Assembly (NCBI RefSeq): GCF_019679435.2
Contig: NZ_CP139781.1
Coordinates: 4,125,753-4,189,752, forward strand
Source: Actomonas aquatica
GTDB taxonomy: Bacteria; Verrucomicrobiota; Verrucomicrobiia; Opitutales; Opitutaceae
DNA length: 64,000 bases
Direction: 5' to 3'
Shown: positions 50,480 to 58,538 of the stretch, piece after piece
Numbering within the stretch: the stretch's first letter is position 1
How the letters are laid out: every line of letters begins with the position of its first letter
The notes under the pieces: generated by a model
The model's database searches: none
What the model was told of the DNA's origin: nothing
Seen by the model: only the letters and a program-made list of their open reading frames with translations
Program-made: the position numbers and the translations under genes

Positions 50480-50498
50480 AGCGGCCGAGACGGCCGCT
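50480..50498. repeat. REP-like palindrome AGCGGCCGAGACGGCCGCT
   Basis: It is identical to 41779-41797, including the following GCTACACC, and lies in the spacer between two converging genes, 16 bases from the DUF547 stop. Confidence 0.7.
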
Positions 50499-50513
50499 GC
50501 TACACCCGGAGAG

Positions 50514-51281
50514 TTACTGGGCGTTTAAGGTCCAGTCGTAGGGTTGGTAGGTGATCTTCCACTTGCCGGGGTTTTGGCGGAGGGACTTTGCGAGGTCGTC
50601 GGGGAGGAATTGGGCGGCGTAGCGGAGGAGCTCGGCGTCGGTGGTGGCGAAGTCGGCGCGATACCAGTTGAGGAGTTGGGAGAGGGCGGCTTGGCGGCGG
50701 CGCGGGTCAAAGGTGTTGCGGTGGGCGAAGAACCATTCGGCCTGTTGCTGCAGTTGGGTTTCGAGCTGCGCGGCGCTGTAGGCCTCGGCGCGGAGCTGGG
50801 CACAAGAGAGGGCGGCGCAGACGAGGGCGAAGTGGATGCGGGGTTCGTCCCAACGTTGGCGGATGATGGCGTGCTCGATCTGGTTGAGGGTGAGGGCTTC
50901 GCCGTTGACGACGGCGAGGGGGACTTCCCAGGGGGCTTTGTCGTCGGCGGGACCGGTTTGGCCGAGGCCGTGGATGACTTTGATGGAGTCGATCGGGTAG
51001 ACGCTGAGGACGAGTTTGAGGGTGTAGGCGTTGTAGGCGTTGATCCAGAAGGCGAGCCGGGCGTCGGCGGAGTCGAGAGTGGCGGGATCGGTGGTCGCGA
51101 GTTGGGCGAGGTAGGCGTCGAGCCGCGGGTCGGTGCGCAGGGCGGCGTAGTCGACGCGTCCGTCCTCGACATGATCGTGGAGCAGCGCGTCGAAGGTGTC
51201 GTGGGTGAACGCGGTCGCGGCGCTCAGCGAGGTGAGGGCAACCCACAGCGGGGCCAGGAAAAGGAGAAGGGCGCGTGGCAT
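50514..51281 (-). CDS. DUF547 exported protein
   Basis: About 255 residues from the ATG at 51281, with a signal peptide ending SLSAATAF. The DUF547 pattern is clear: DGRVDYAALRTDPRLDAYLAQL, then RLAFWINAYNAYTLKLVL, YPIDSIKVIHG, LNQIEHAIIR and IHFALVCAALSCAQLRAEAYSA. The Cys-rich CAALSC segment and conserved His and Glu resemble a transglutaminase-like fold, but the activity of DUF547 is not established as far as I know. It sits directly downstream of a peroxiredoxin-like gene on the same strand. Confidence 0.9.
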   Translation of the reverse strand: MPRALLLFLAPLWVALTSLSAATAFTHDTFDALLHDHVEDGRVDYAALRTDPRLDAYLAQLATTDPATLDSADARLAFWINAYNAYTLKLVLSVYPIDSIKVIHGLGQTGPADDKAPWEVPLAVVNGEALTLNQIEHAIIRQRWDEPRIHFALVCAALSCAQLRAEAYSAAQLETQLQQQAEWFFAHRNTFDPRRRQAALSQLLNWYRADFATTDAELLRYAAQFLPDDLAKSLRQNPGKWKITYQPYDWTLNAQ

Positions 51282-51346
51282 GGCGCAATGAGAGGGTTGG
51301 ATCGGGCAATTCATTCCCGAAGCGGTGAGGGGGGACGCGGGGGTGA

Positions 51347-52015
51347 TTAACCCTGGCGCAACAGGCGCACGATCTCGGCCGGGTCGAGACGACGGGCGGG
51401 ATCTTCGTCGATTGAGGCGGCGCGAATGGTGCGGTCTGGATTGATGAGGTAGGTGGCGGCGAGGGGCAGTTGGCCGTCGCCGGCAGGGCCGTTGGCTTGG
51501 GCCAGGTCGATGCCGAACTGGCGGTAGACCTGGCGGACGCGACCGGGGAGCGGGTAAGTGAGGCCGAAGCGGGTGCTCACTTTGAGGCCGAGGTCACAGA
51601 GCAGGGGAAAGGCGAGGTCCTCACGGGTTTCGAAGGCGAGGGCGGGGTCGGGCAGCTGCGGGGAGATGGCGACGAGTTCGGCGCCGGCGGCGCGGATTTC
51701 GGGCAGGGCGCGTTGCAGACCGCGCAGGTAGGTTTCGCAGAAGCCGCACCAGCCGCCGCGGTAGAACACGAGCACGACGGGGCCGTGGCGGAGGAGGTCT
51801 TTCAAGCGGGTGGGGCGGCCGGCGGAATCGGCGAGGATAAAGTCGGGCGCGGTATCGCCGGGCGCGAGGGCTTCGCGGGCAAGGCCCTCATCGACGAGGG
51901 TGGCGATGAGCTGTTCGATGGTGCGCAGCTGTGCCGGGGTCACGGCTTTCCGCCACGCCGCGGCCCGCTCCGCGAGTTCGCGGGAGGTTTGATGCTGGGC
52001 GGGCGTGGAGGACAT
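51347..52015 (-). CDS. AhpC/TSA-family peroxiredoxin-like protein
   Basis: The 222-residue protein has a helical N-terminal region of about 60 residues, then a thioredoxin fold of the AhpC/TSA kind (GDTAPDFILADSAGRPTRLKDLL). The active-site segment is FYRGGWCGFCETYLRGLQ, so the peroxidatic site is a thioredoxin-like WCGFC rather than the peroxiredoxin PxxxTxxC. No signal peptide is seen. This group is often annotated as a peroxiredoxin-like alkyl hydroperoxide reductase. A glutaredoxin gene follows 70 bases upstream on the same strand. Confidence 0.88.
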   Translation of the reverse strand: MSSTPAQHQTSRELAERAAAWRKAVTPAQLRTIEQLIATLVDEGLAREALAPGDTAPDFILADSAGRPTRLKDLLRHGPVVLVFYRGGWCGFCETYLRGLQRALPEIRAAGAELVAISPQLPDPALAFETREDLAFPLLCDLGLKVSTRFGLTYPLPGRVRQVYRQFGIDLAQANGPAGDGQLPLAATYLINPDRTIRAASIDEDPARRLDPAEIVRLLRQG

Positions 52016-52084
52016 GGTGACGGTGGAAAGGGGCCATCCGGCAGGAGCGGTGGCTCCGGGGCCGGAGGGGCGTGGTGGGAGGAC

Positions 52085-52336
52085 TCAGGCAGCAAGCGGA
52101 ATGCCGCAGGAGACGAGGAAGGGCACGAGTTCGACGGCGCCGAAATCGGAAAGGATTTTGCCTTCCCAGTCGAGCACGGGGGCGAAGGTTTGGCCGGAGA
52201 GGCGGCGCATGTCTTCGAAGGCGGCCGGGTCGCCGGAGACGTTGCGCTCGTGGTAGGAGACTTGAGCGTCATCGAGGACGCGGCGGGCTTCGGCGCACCA
52301 AGGGCAGCCGGATTTGGTGTAGAGGACGGGAGTCAT
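52085..52336 (-). CDS. Glutaredoxin-family protein
   Basis: About 83 residues from the ATG at 52336, where TPVLYTKSGCPWCAEARRVL begins the glutaredoxin fold with the CPWC active site. The following segment, VSYHERNVSGDPAAFEDM, and a cis-Pro region FAPVLDWEGK fit, although the usual TVP reads FAPV. It reduces protein disulfides or glutathione adducts in the cytoplasm. The start codon is preceded by a T-rich heptamer array instead of a ribosome-binding site. Confidence 0.88.
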   Translation of the reverse strand: MTPVLYTKSGCPWCAEARRVLDDAQVSYHERNVSGDPAAFEDMRRLSGQTFAPVLDWEGKILSDFGAVELVPFLVSCGIPLAA

Positions 52337-52338
52337 TG

Positions 52339-52373
52339 GATTTTTGATTTTGGATTCTCGATTTTGGATTTGG
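52339..52373. repeat. Tandem 7-bp repeat, five copies (GATTTTG type)
   Basis: Five heptamers (GATTTTT, GATTTTG, GATTCTC, GATTTTG, GATTTGG) end three bases before the glutaredoxin start codon on the minus strand. The array is much richer in A+T than the surroundings and occupies the place of the ribosome-binding site. Confidence 0.7.
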
Positions 52374-52470
52374 CGGAGGGCCGGAGAGGCAGGGATTTGG
52401 GTCACAGAGATCACAGAGGAGGGCACGGAGGACACTGAGCGATCGAGTTATGTATTTTAATGGTGGATAC

Positions 52471-53064
52471 TCAGGGGCGCCAGGCGTGGCGGTCGGCGGC
52501 GTCGCTGGCGGAGCCGGCCCAGAGGGAGCGCAGGCTGCCGAGCGGGCGGCTGTAGACGATGGAGACGGTTTCGGCGCCCGGGTTGTGACGGCCGAGGCCG
52601 GCGTTGGAGAGGTGGCCGATGCGCAGGCCGAGACGTTGGTTGCGCGGCAGTTCGCGGGTGAGTTCGGCGAAGGAGTAGAACTCGAGTTTCAGGCCGAGGT
52701 CGCGATCGGGTTCGTGTTGATAGTAGAACGGACCGGAACCGAGGGTGAGTCGGTAGTTGGGCGAGAGTTCGAGGTGGTAGATGAGGCCGGCACCGGCGAA
52801 CCAGGTGCGCGAGTCGGTGAGGTTGAGGCTCACGTAGGGATGGATGCCGTGCCACTGTTGCGGGAAGCGCAATTCGAGGGCGGCGAGGGGATCGGCGGGT
52901 TCGTCGTCGAGCACGCCGAGCATGCCGAAACGGGCGACGAGGGTGTAGCTTTCGGTATCCGGGGCGGCGGTGCGAATGGCAGCGGCGGCGGGCGCGGCGG
53001 ACAGGGTGCTCAGCAAGAGCAGGACAAACAGGGAGCGGAGGGAGGTTTTAGGTAGAGCAGTCAT
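52471..53064 (-). CDS. PagL-type acyloxyacyl hydrolase (lipid A 3-O-deacylase)
   Basis: The 197-residue protein has a signal peptide ending APAAAAI. The remainder is an eight-strand beta-barrel pattern. The active-site motif near residue 150 is LGLRIGHLSNAGLGRHNPGAET, which contains the His-Ser pair and the NPG of PagL (HxSN...NPG). PagL removes the 3-O-acyl chain of lipid A in the outer membrane. It ends SDAADRHAWRP without a terminal Phe, which is unusual for a barrel. The gene is alone on the minus strand. Confidence 0.85.
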   Translation of the reverse strand: MTALPKTSLRSLFVLLLLSTLSAAPAAAAIRTAAPDTESYTLVARFGMLGVLDDEPADPLAALELRFPQQWHGIHPYVSLNLTDSRTWFAGAGLIYHLELSPNYRLTLGSGPFYYQHEPDRDLGLKLEFYSFAELTRELPRNQRLGLRIGHLSNAGLGRHNPGAETVSIVYSRPLGSLRSLWAGSASDAADRHAWRP

Positions 53065-53163
53065 GGCTTAAGTTCCGGTTGAAGGGAGGGGCGCCTTGAA
53101 AGCTGGGAAGGGACGAGAGGGGATCCGCTGAAGGTCTAGACCACGGGAAGGGGGCAGTGGTTC

Positions 53164-53195
53164 GACGGGGCGTCGCGTGGAGGCGACGCCCCGTC
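53164..53195 (-). terminator. Strong hairpin after the AhpD-like gene, 13-bp perfect stem
   Basis: GACGGGGCGTCGC and GCGACGCCCCGTC pair perfectly around a six-base loop, 18 bases past the stop codon of the AhpD-like gene on the minus strand. No T-run follows, so termination efficiency is uncertain. Confidence 0.6.
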
Positions 53196-53212
53196 GGGTC
53201 TTACTCCAGACT

Positions 53213-53800
53213 TCAGGCTGCTTGCTGCTCCGTGGCTTCACCACGGAAAGCGGGATCGAGGGCCACCGGGGAGAGGTGGATGAAGTAGTTGCTGATGATC
53301 TTCTGCACGACGCCGAGGAGGATCTCGACGGCCTGCTCGCGGGTGTAACCGGCGGCGATGAAGGCATTCAGTTTTTCGGGCGAAATGTAGCCGCGATTGG
53401 CGACGATCTCGCGGGTGAGGTTGATGAGGGCGTCGAGCTTGGCATCGGGCACCGGGTTGCCGGCGCGGACGGCGGCGACGATGGCCGGGTCGACCTTGAC
53501 CATGGCTTTGGCGACGAGGCTGTGGGCGGCGACGCAGTAGCCGCAGTCGTTGACCGAGGAGATGGCGATGAGGATGAGCTGTTGCTCGGCCGGGCTGAAC
53601 GACGTCTTTTCAAACGCGCTGGAGGCGGCGAGGTAAGCGTGCAAACCGGCGGGCACGTTGGCGATGGCGCCGATGAGGTTCGGCACGAAGCCGAAGGCCT
53701 TTTGGACCGCGGCGATGGCGTCGCGGGAGGCGGCGGGAGCGTCGTTGATGGAGCGCACCGGCAGTTCAAGGGAGGCGGGAGAAACCGTGTTGTTATTCAT
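53213..53800 (-). CDS. Carboxymuconolactone decarboxylase/AhpD-family protein
   Basis: The 195-residue protein is all-helical with the AhpD motif NDCGYCVAAHSLVAKAM (CxxC then His), which supports peroxidase chemistry. KAFGFVPNLIGAIANVPAGLHAYL and AFEKTSFSPAEQQLILIAIS follow the family. A LysR-type gene starts on the other strand 148 bases away, and a 22-bp inverted repeat lies between them; this gene is probably its target. It may detoxify a peroxide or a carboxymuconolactone-like compound. Confidence 0.92.
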   Translation of the reverse strand: MNNNTVSPASLELPVRSINDAPAASRDAIAAVQKAFGFVPNLIGAIANVPAGLHAYLAASSAFEKTSFSPAEQQLILIAISSVNDCGYCVAAHSLVAKAMVKVDPAIVAAVRAGNPVPDAKLDALINLTREIVANRGYISPEKLNAFIAAGYTREQAVEILLGVVQKIISNYFIHLSPVALDPAFRGEATEQQAA

Positions 53801-53892
53801 GGGACGAACTTGAGTAGATGAAGGTTGGTTTTATTCGCGGCCCCGCAGTGGGCGTTGCCGTCGATGTCCCAGAATAGCCCGAAACCATAAAT

Positions 53893-53914
53893 AGCGGAAA
53901 TCGTATGATCCGCT
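53893..53914. promoter_or_regulatory. Inverted repeat AGCGGA-N10-TCCGCT between AhpD-like and LysR genes
   Basis: The arms are perfect, and the spacing of a 22-bp site with an AT-rich centre suits LysR-type regulators. It is positioned 34 bases before the LysR gene and 92 bases before the AhpD-like gene. Confidence 0.6.
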
Positions 53915-53948
53915 TGTAGTAATAGGATTATCTTATAACGGAAATGGC

Positions 53949-54893
53949 ATGGAACTGAGGCATCTGCGGACCTTCGTGGCGGTGGCGCGGCACCTGAACT
54001 TTACGGTGGCGGCGGCGGAGCTGCATGTGGCGCAGCCGGCGGTGAGTCAGACGATCCGGGATCTGGAGGAGGAGATGGGGGTGACCTTGTTTCAGCGCTC
54101 GAAGCGGTCGGTGCGGCTGACGGCGGCGGGCACGGTGTTTCGCGGGGAGGTGGAGCGCATTTTGGAGACGGCGGACGGGGCGGTGCGGGCGGCGCAGCGG
54201 GCAGCGCGGGGTGAGGTGGGCAAGCTGGTGCTCGGCTACATGGGTCCGGCGACAACGCCGTTTTTGCCGCGGGTGTTGCGGGCGTATCGTGAGCTTTATC
54301 CGGATGTGGAGTTGGTGCTGCACGAGATGATGCCGACGGAGCAGCTGGCGGCGTTTGAGCAGGAGCGCATCGATGTGGCGTTTACGCGGCCGACGGGATT
54401 GGCGGGGCAGCGGTTGTGGTTGGAGGAGGAGTTGATTTACACGGACCGGGTGGTGGCGGCGGTGCCGTCGGATCACGCGTTGGCGCAGCGTCGCGGCGGG
54501 ACCTTGCCGGTGAAGCGGTTGGGGCAAGAGACCTTGGTGGTTTACCAGCAGACGGGGGCCATGGGCCTGTATGACATCATCATGGGCATGTGTCGGCGGG
54601 CGGGGATCGCGCCGCGGGTGGTGCAAGAGCCGGATTTAATGCCGACGGTGGTGACGCTGGTGGCGGCGGGAGTGGGGATCGGTCTGGTGCCGGGCTGTGT
54701 GGCGTGTCGGCATGTGCCCGGGGTGGAGTTTCGGGAGCTGAGTCCGCGGTCGGATGACGTGCCGTTGGTGATGGCGTGGGGGCGGGACAATGCGTCGCCG
54801 ACGCTGGGGGCGTTTTTGGATGTGGTGCGGGAGTTGAAGCCGGCGATTCAGGCGCAGATGGAAGGGGCGGCGCATTGCGGGCGGACGAGCTGA
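53949..54893 (+). CDS. LysR-family transcriptional regulator
   Basis: The 314-residue protein begins MELRHLRTFVAVARHLNFTV with the LysR helix-turn-helix (AELHVAQPAVSQTIRDLEEEMG, then LFQRSKRSVRLTAAG). The effector domain starts LVLGYMGPATTPFLPRVL. This matches the AlsR/CbnR-like group. It is divergent from an AhpD-like gene and probably activates it in response to an aromatic or oxidative signal, binding the repeat at 53893. The DNA-binding part is standard; the ligand is not predictable. Confidence 0.95.
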   Translation: MELRHLRTFVAVARHLNFTVAAAELHVAQPAVSQTIRDLEEEMGVTLFQRSKRSVRLTAAGTVFRGEVERILETADGAVRAAQRAARGEVGKLVLGYMGPATTPFLPRVLRAYRELYPDVELVLHEMMPTEQLAAFEQERIDVAFTRPTGLAGQRLWLEEELIYTDRVVAAVPSDHALAQRRGGTLPVKRLGQETLVVYQQTGAMGLYDIIMGMCRRAGIAPRVVQEPDLMPTVVTLVAAGVGIGLVPGCVACRHVPGVEFRELSPRSDDVPLVMAWGRDNASPTLGAFLDVVRELKPAIQAQMEGAAHCGRTS

Positions 54894-55052
54894 AATAAAT
54901 GAAATTGAAGTTTCGTTGCAATATGCGGTCAGGCAGCGATACGGTGTCCCTTACTGGTCGTTCCTTCTGTAATCCTGCCGCTGATGAAGCGGTGCCTCGC
55001 CTCGTGAAGGGTCCGTGTCAGCGGCCGCGTGAGGGGGGCGTTCCCCGTAGAG

Positions 55053-57740
55053 ATGAGGTTTCCGATCTATCGCAGTCTTATTTTCGCCACGCTCGGTTTA
55101 CTGGGCGTGGTGCTCGGTGGCGTGGTGTTCTACTGGCTGGCGTTACAGGGGCTCCAACAGGCAGAGATGGGGCGTTTGCAGGCGCGGGCGGAGCAGCGGG
55201 CGACGGAATTGCGGGCGAAGGCGCGGGAGGCGGAGACGTATGTGCGGGCGTTGGCGGCCAACTCGGTGGTGAGGACGCTGGCAGCGGGAGATGGGGGGGA
55301 GGTGGCAGAGGCGGACCAACTGCGGCGGTTGGAGGAGGACCTGCTGGCGACGATGCGGGCGAACCTACGCGTGCAGCAGTTGCGATTGATCATGGCGGAT
55401 GAAGCGGGCCGCGAGTTGGTGCGGGTGGACCGAAAGTCGATTTGGGAAGATGTGAGGGTGGTCGGCCCGGAGCAGTTGCAGGAGAAGGGGCACCGGGACT
55501 ATGTGCGGAGGGGTCGGACCCTGGAGCCCGGGCAGGTGATGCTGGTGCCGATCAGTTTAAATCGGGAGGAAGGTCAGGTGGAGTTGCCGTATCGGCTGGT
55601 GGCGCGGGCGGTGGCGCGAACCGAGCCGGTGGAAGGGGGGCCGTCGGTGCTGGTGGTGGCCAATGTGGATGTGACCCGGGAGGTGGAGGCCTGGCAGCGG
55701 GAGTCGGGCGAGGGGTTGAAGGTGTATTTGCTGGGTGAAGACGGGGCATTTTTGTCGCACCCGGATCCGGCGCGGCGGTTTGGGGTGGAGCTGGGCACGG
55801 GGTTTACGGCGGAGCGGGAGTTTGCGAATTGGGAGTCGATGCGGCACGACGGGGCGGCCCAGCGGCAGATCGAGAGGGACGGTCCGGGGCATTGGTTGGG
55901 TTATGTGGAGGTGCCGGTGTTGGTGCGTTCGGCGCCGGAGCCGGTGGTGTTGGCGCGGGTGGTGATGAGAGCGACGGATCGGTTTTTGGAAGGGACGGCG
56001 GGCATGGTGTTGCGCACCTCGATGCCGCTGGCGGCGCTGGTGGCGGTGGGGCTGGCGGTCCTAGCGATCGTGATGTGGCGGGCGGTGGCGCGGCCCTTGG
56101 ATACGATCCTGCCGGCGGTGGCGGCGTATCGCGGTGGGGGCACCTTGCGCATTCCGGTGCGGGTGGGGTCGACGTTTAAGCCCTTGGCGCAGGCGGTGGA
56201 GCGCATGAGCGCGTTGTTGCACGAGCAGTCGGAGGCGTTGGAGATGGAGACGAATGAGCGCCAGGTGTCGCAGCAGGCGATGGAGACGATCATGTCGGGC
56301 ATGCCGGATGCGGTGTTGGTGGTGGACGAGAAACGGCGGGTGGCGTTTGCGAACCCGCGGGCGTGTCGGCTGTTTGAGCGGAAGGCAGAGGCGTTGTTGG
56401 GCACACCGTGTCCGTTGCAGTTTGAGTGCGACCAGGTGCTCGAGCTGCAGTATGGCGAGCAGTCGGCGAAACGTCGTTTGGAGGTGCGGGCGGTGGAGTT
56501 GGGGTGGATGCGGCGGACGGCGCAGCTGGTCGTCATTCGGGATGTGACGGAGGTGTTTGTGCTGTCGGAGCAGTTGCGGCAATCGGCCAAGATGCGGGCG
56601 CTGGGGCAGCTGGCGGCCGGGATTGCGCATGATTTTAACAACGCGCTGGCGGTGATGACGATGAGTGCGGAGATGCTAACGAAATGTGAGCAGGACGACG
56701 TGGAGCAGGCGAAGGAGTTGCAGGACGAATTGCGGGTGGCGACGCGGCGGGCGCGCGACCTGACGCGGCAGTTGTTGATTTTCAGCCGGGGAGACGAAGG
56801 TGAGGCGCGACCGATCAACCTGTCGGACTTGTTGGTGGGGTTGCTGAAGATGTTGCGGCGGACCTTGGCCCCGAAGGTGACGGTGCAGACCTCGTTGGAG
56901 GCGGACCTGTATTTGGTGGATGCGCGGGAGTCGGAGATCGAGCAGGTGGTGGTCAACCTCGCGATCAATGCGCGCGATGCGATGCCGCAGGGCGGGAAGC
57001 TACAGATCACCACGAGCAACCGGGTTTTTGAGCACCCGCTGGAGGTGGAAGGGGTGCATGTGCCGCCGGGGCATTATGCGGTGTTGGAGGTGGCGGACAA
57101 TGGTTCCGGGATGACGCCGGAGGTGAAGGCGCAGGTCTTTGATCCGTTCTTTACCACGAAGGATCGGGGCAAGGGCACGGGGATGGGGCTGGCCAATGTT
57201 TTCGCGATTGTGGAGCGCCACGACGGGGTGGTCGCGCTCCACTCCGAGCCGGGCCAAGGGACCTGTTTCAGCATCTACCTACCGCAGACGCTGAGGACGG
57301 TGGAGGCGACTACCGGAAGTGAGGAGAATCTGTTGGAGTTGGCCTCCTGTCATGGTTCGGAGCGGGTGTTGGTGGTGGAGGACGAGCCGGTTTTGGCGCG
57401 CCTGATGGTGGTGTGTCTGGAGGAATATGGGTATGCGGTGGAGCACGTGTTGGCGGGCGAGGAAGCGTTGCTGCGCTTGCAGGATGATTCGCAGGCGGCG
57501 GTCGACCTGATTATCGCGGATGTCCTGTCCCCAGGTATGGGTGGGTTGGAGTTGAGTGTGGAGTTGTCCGCGCGGGGCCTTGAAGTCGCCGAGCTGTTGA
57601 TCTCGGGCTCGTCCAATTGTTCGGAGGAGGAGGCGAGGGCGGCGTTGGCGCGAGGGGCGCGGTTTTTGGGTAAACCGTTTACGCCGTCGGTGCTCGTCAA
57701 GATGGTGCGAGAGGTCTGCGACGAGCGAAAGCGGGGTTAG
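55053..57740 (+). CDS. Hybrid sensor histidine kinase with extracytoplasmic sensor and receiver domain
   Basis: About 895 residues from the ATG at 55053; a GTG at 55029 is an alternative with AGGGGGG nearby. A helix at about 6-30 and another at about 318-340 bracket a periplasmic sensor of the double-Cache type. A HAMP-like linker and a PAS domain follow (MSGMPDAVLVVDEKRRVAFANP). The H-box is LAAGIAHDFNNALAVM. The ATPase domain shows NLAINARDAMP, VADNGSGM and GTGMGLANVFAIVE. A C-terminal receiver domain (VLVVEDEPVLARLMVV, then IIADVLSPGMGG with the phospho-Asp, then FLGKPFT) ends the protein. No response regulator with an output domain is adjacent, so its partner is elsewhere. Confidence 0.95.
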   Translation: MRFPIYRSLIFATLGLLGVVLGGVVFYWLALQGLQQAEMGRLQARAEQRATELRAKAREAETYVRALAANSVVRTLAAGDGGEVAEADQLRRLEEDLLATMRANLRVQQLRLIMADEAGRELVRVDRKSIWEDVRVVGPEQLQEKGHRDYVRRGRTLEPGQVMLVPISLNREEGQVELPYRLVARAVARTEPVEGGPSVLVVANVDVTREVEAWQRESGEGLKVYLLGEDGAFLSHPDPARRFGVELGTGFTAEREFANWESMRHDGAAQRQIERDGPGHWLGYVEVPVLVRSAPEPVVLARVVMRATDRFLEGTAGMVLRTSMPLAALVAVGLAVLAIVMWRAVARPLDTILPAVAAYRGGGTLRIPVRVGSTFKPLAQAVERMSALLHEQSEALEMETNERQVSQQAMETIMSGMPDAVLVVDEKRRVAFANPRACRLFERKAEALLGTPCPLQFECDQVLELQYGEQSAKRRLEVRAVELGWMRRTAQLVVIRDVTEVFVLSEQLRQSAKMRALGQLAAGIAHDFNNALAVMTMSAEMLTKCEQDDVEQAKELQDELRVATRRARDLTRQLLIFSRGDEGEARPINLSDLLVGLLKMLRRTLAPKVTVQTSLEADLYLVDARESEIEQVVVNLAINARDAMPQGGKLQITTSNRVFEHPLEVEGVHVPPGHYAVLEVADNGSGMTPEVKAQVFDPFFTTKDRGKGTGMGLANVFAIVERHDGVVALHSEPGQGTCFSIYLPQTLRTVEATTGSEENLLELASCHGSERVLVVEDEPVLARLMVVCLEEYGYAVEHVLAGEEALLRLQDDSQAAVDLIIADVLSPGMGGLELSVELSARGLEVAELLISGSSNCSEEEARAALARGARFLGKPFTPSVLVKMVREVCDERKRG

Positions 57741-57840
57741 GCGTTAAGGGGCCACGCTTTCGCCTTTGGCTCAACCGGCAGCTACTGGTGGGACCGGAGC
57801 GCGTGTATTGCGCTGGACCCACGTAATTTGAAGACAGCCC

Positions 57841-58380
57841 CTAGAGTTCGAGTTTGAGGGTCTGCACTTCGGAATCGGTGGCGGTGCGCAGGCGGATCAC
57901 GACTTCGAGTTCGTCGATGGCGGCGGGGTAGGAGGCGCGCATGGGTTCGAGGGCCTGGAGTTGGCCGGGCTCGAGGGTGAAAATTTCGGGCACGGGCACA
58001 AAGTTGCCGAGCACGGAGCGGACCTCGGCGACGCGCAGGCGCAGGGCCTCATCGCTGGTGTTGCGCAGGGTGATGGTGAGCGATTGGCGGGGCGGCGCGC
58101 CACCGCCGCGACGGGCGCCGGGACCGGCGTAGGCGCGGGGCCGGCGATCGGTGAGGGCGGGTTCGTCGATGACCACGGGTGCGCCGCCGAGGCGTTGGGG
58201 CGGCAGGGCGTCGACGAGGCGGAAGGGGCCGAGTTCGGCCACGACTTCCAATTGATCACCAAAAAAGTGGGCCCGGCCGGTGATGACGGGTTGGGGCGGA
58301 GGAGGACCGGAGCGTGGGGGGGCGCCGCAGCCGGCGACCACCAGCAAGGTGATCAGCAAGGCGAAGGAGCAGCGGAGCAT
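57841..58380 (-). CDS. Lipoprotein of unknown function
   Basis: About 179 residues from the ATG at 58380, beginning with a lipoprotein signal (LLITLLVVAGCGAPP, lipobox Cys about residue 18). A short Pro-rich linker follows, then a beta-rich domain (SLTITLRNTSDEALRLRVAEV, then VVIRLRTATDSEVQTLKLEL) that resembles an Ig-like fold of the kind seen in chaperone or pilus proteins. There is no enzyme signature. It is convergent with the hybrid kinase and divergent from the symporter gene. Confidence 0.7.
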   Translation of the reverse strand: MLRCSFALLITLLVVAGCGAPPRSGPPPPQPVITGRAHFFGDQLEVVAELGPFRLVDALPPQRLGGAPVVIDEPALTDRRPRAYAGPGARRGGGAPPRQSLTITLRNTSDEALRLRVAEVRSVLGNFVPVPEIFTLEPGQLQALEPMRASYPAAIDELEVVIRLRTATDSEVQTLKLEL

Positions 58381-58538
58381 CGACGATCGGGGGGGCATGA
58401 GCGAAGCGGACAGGAGTGAGACGGCGAGGCGGCTTAAGTGTTTCGTGGAGAAGCGGAATAATGCGCGGAGGGCGGCGCGGCGCCAAGCCTGCTGGGGTAA
58501 GGGGCGTCCGGGCGTTGACGGTGACGGCGAGGCGGTTG

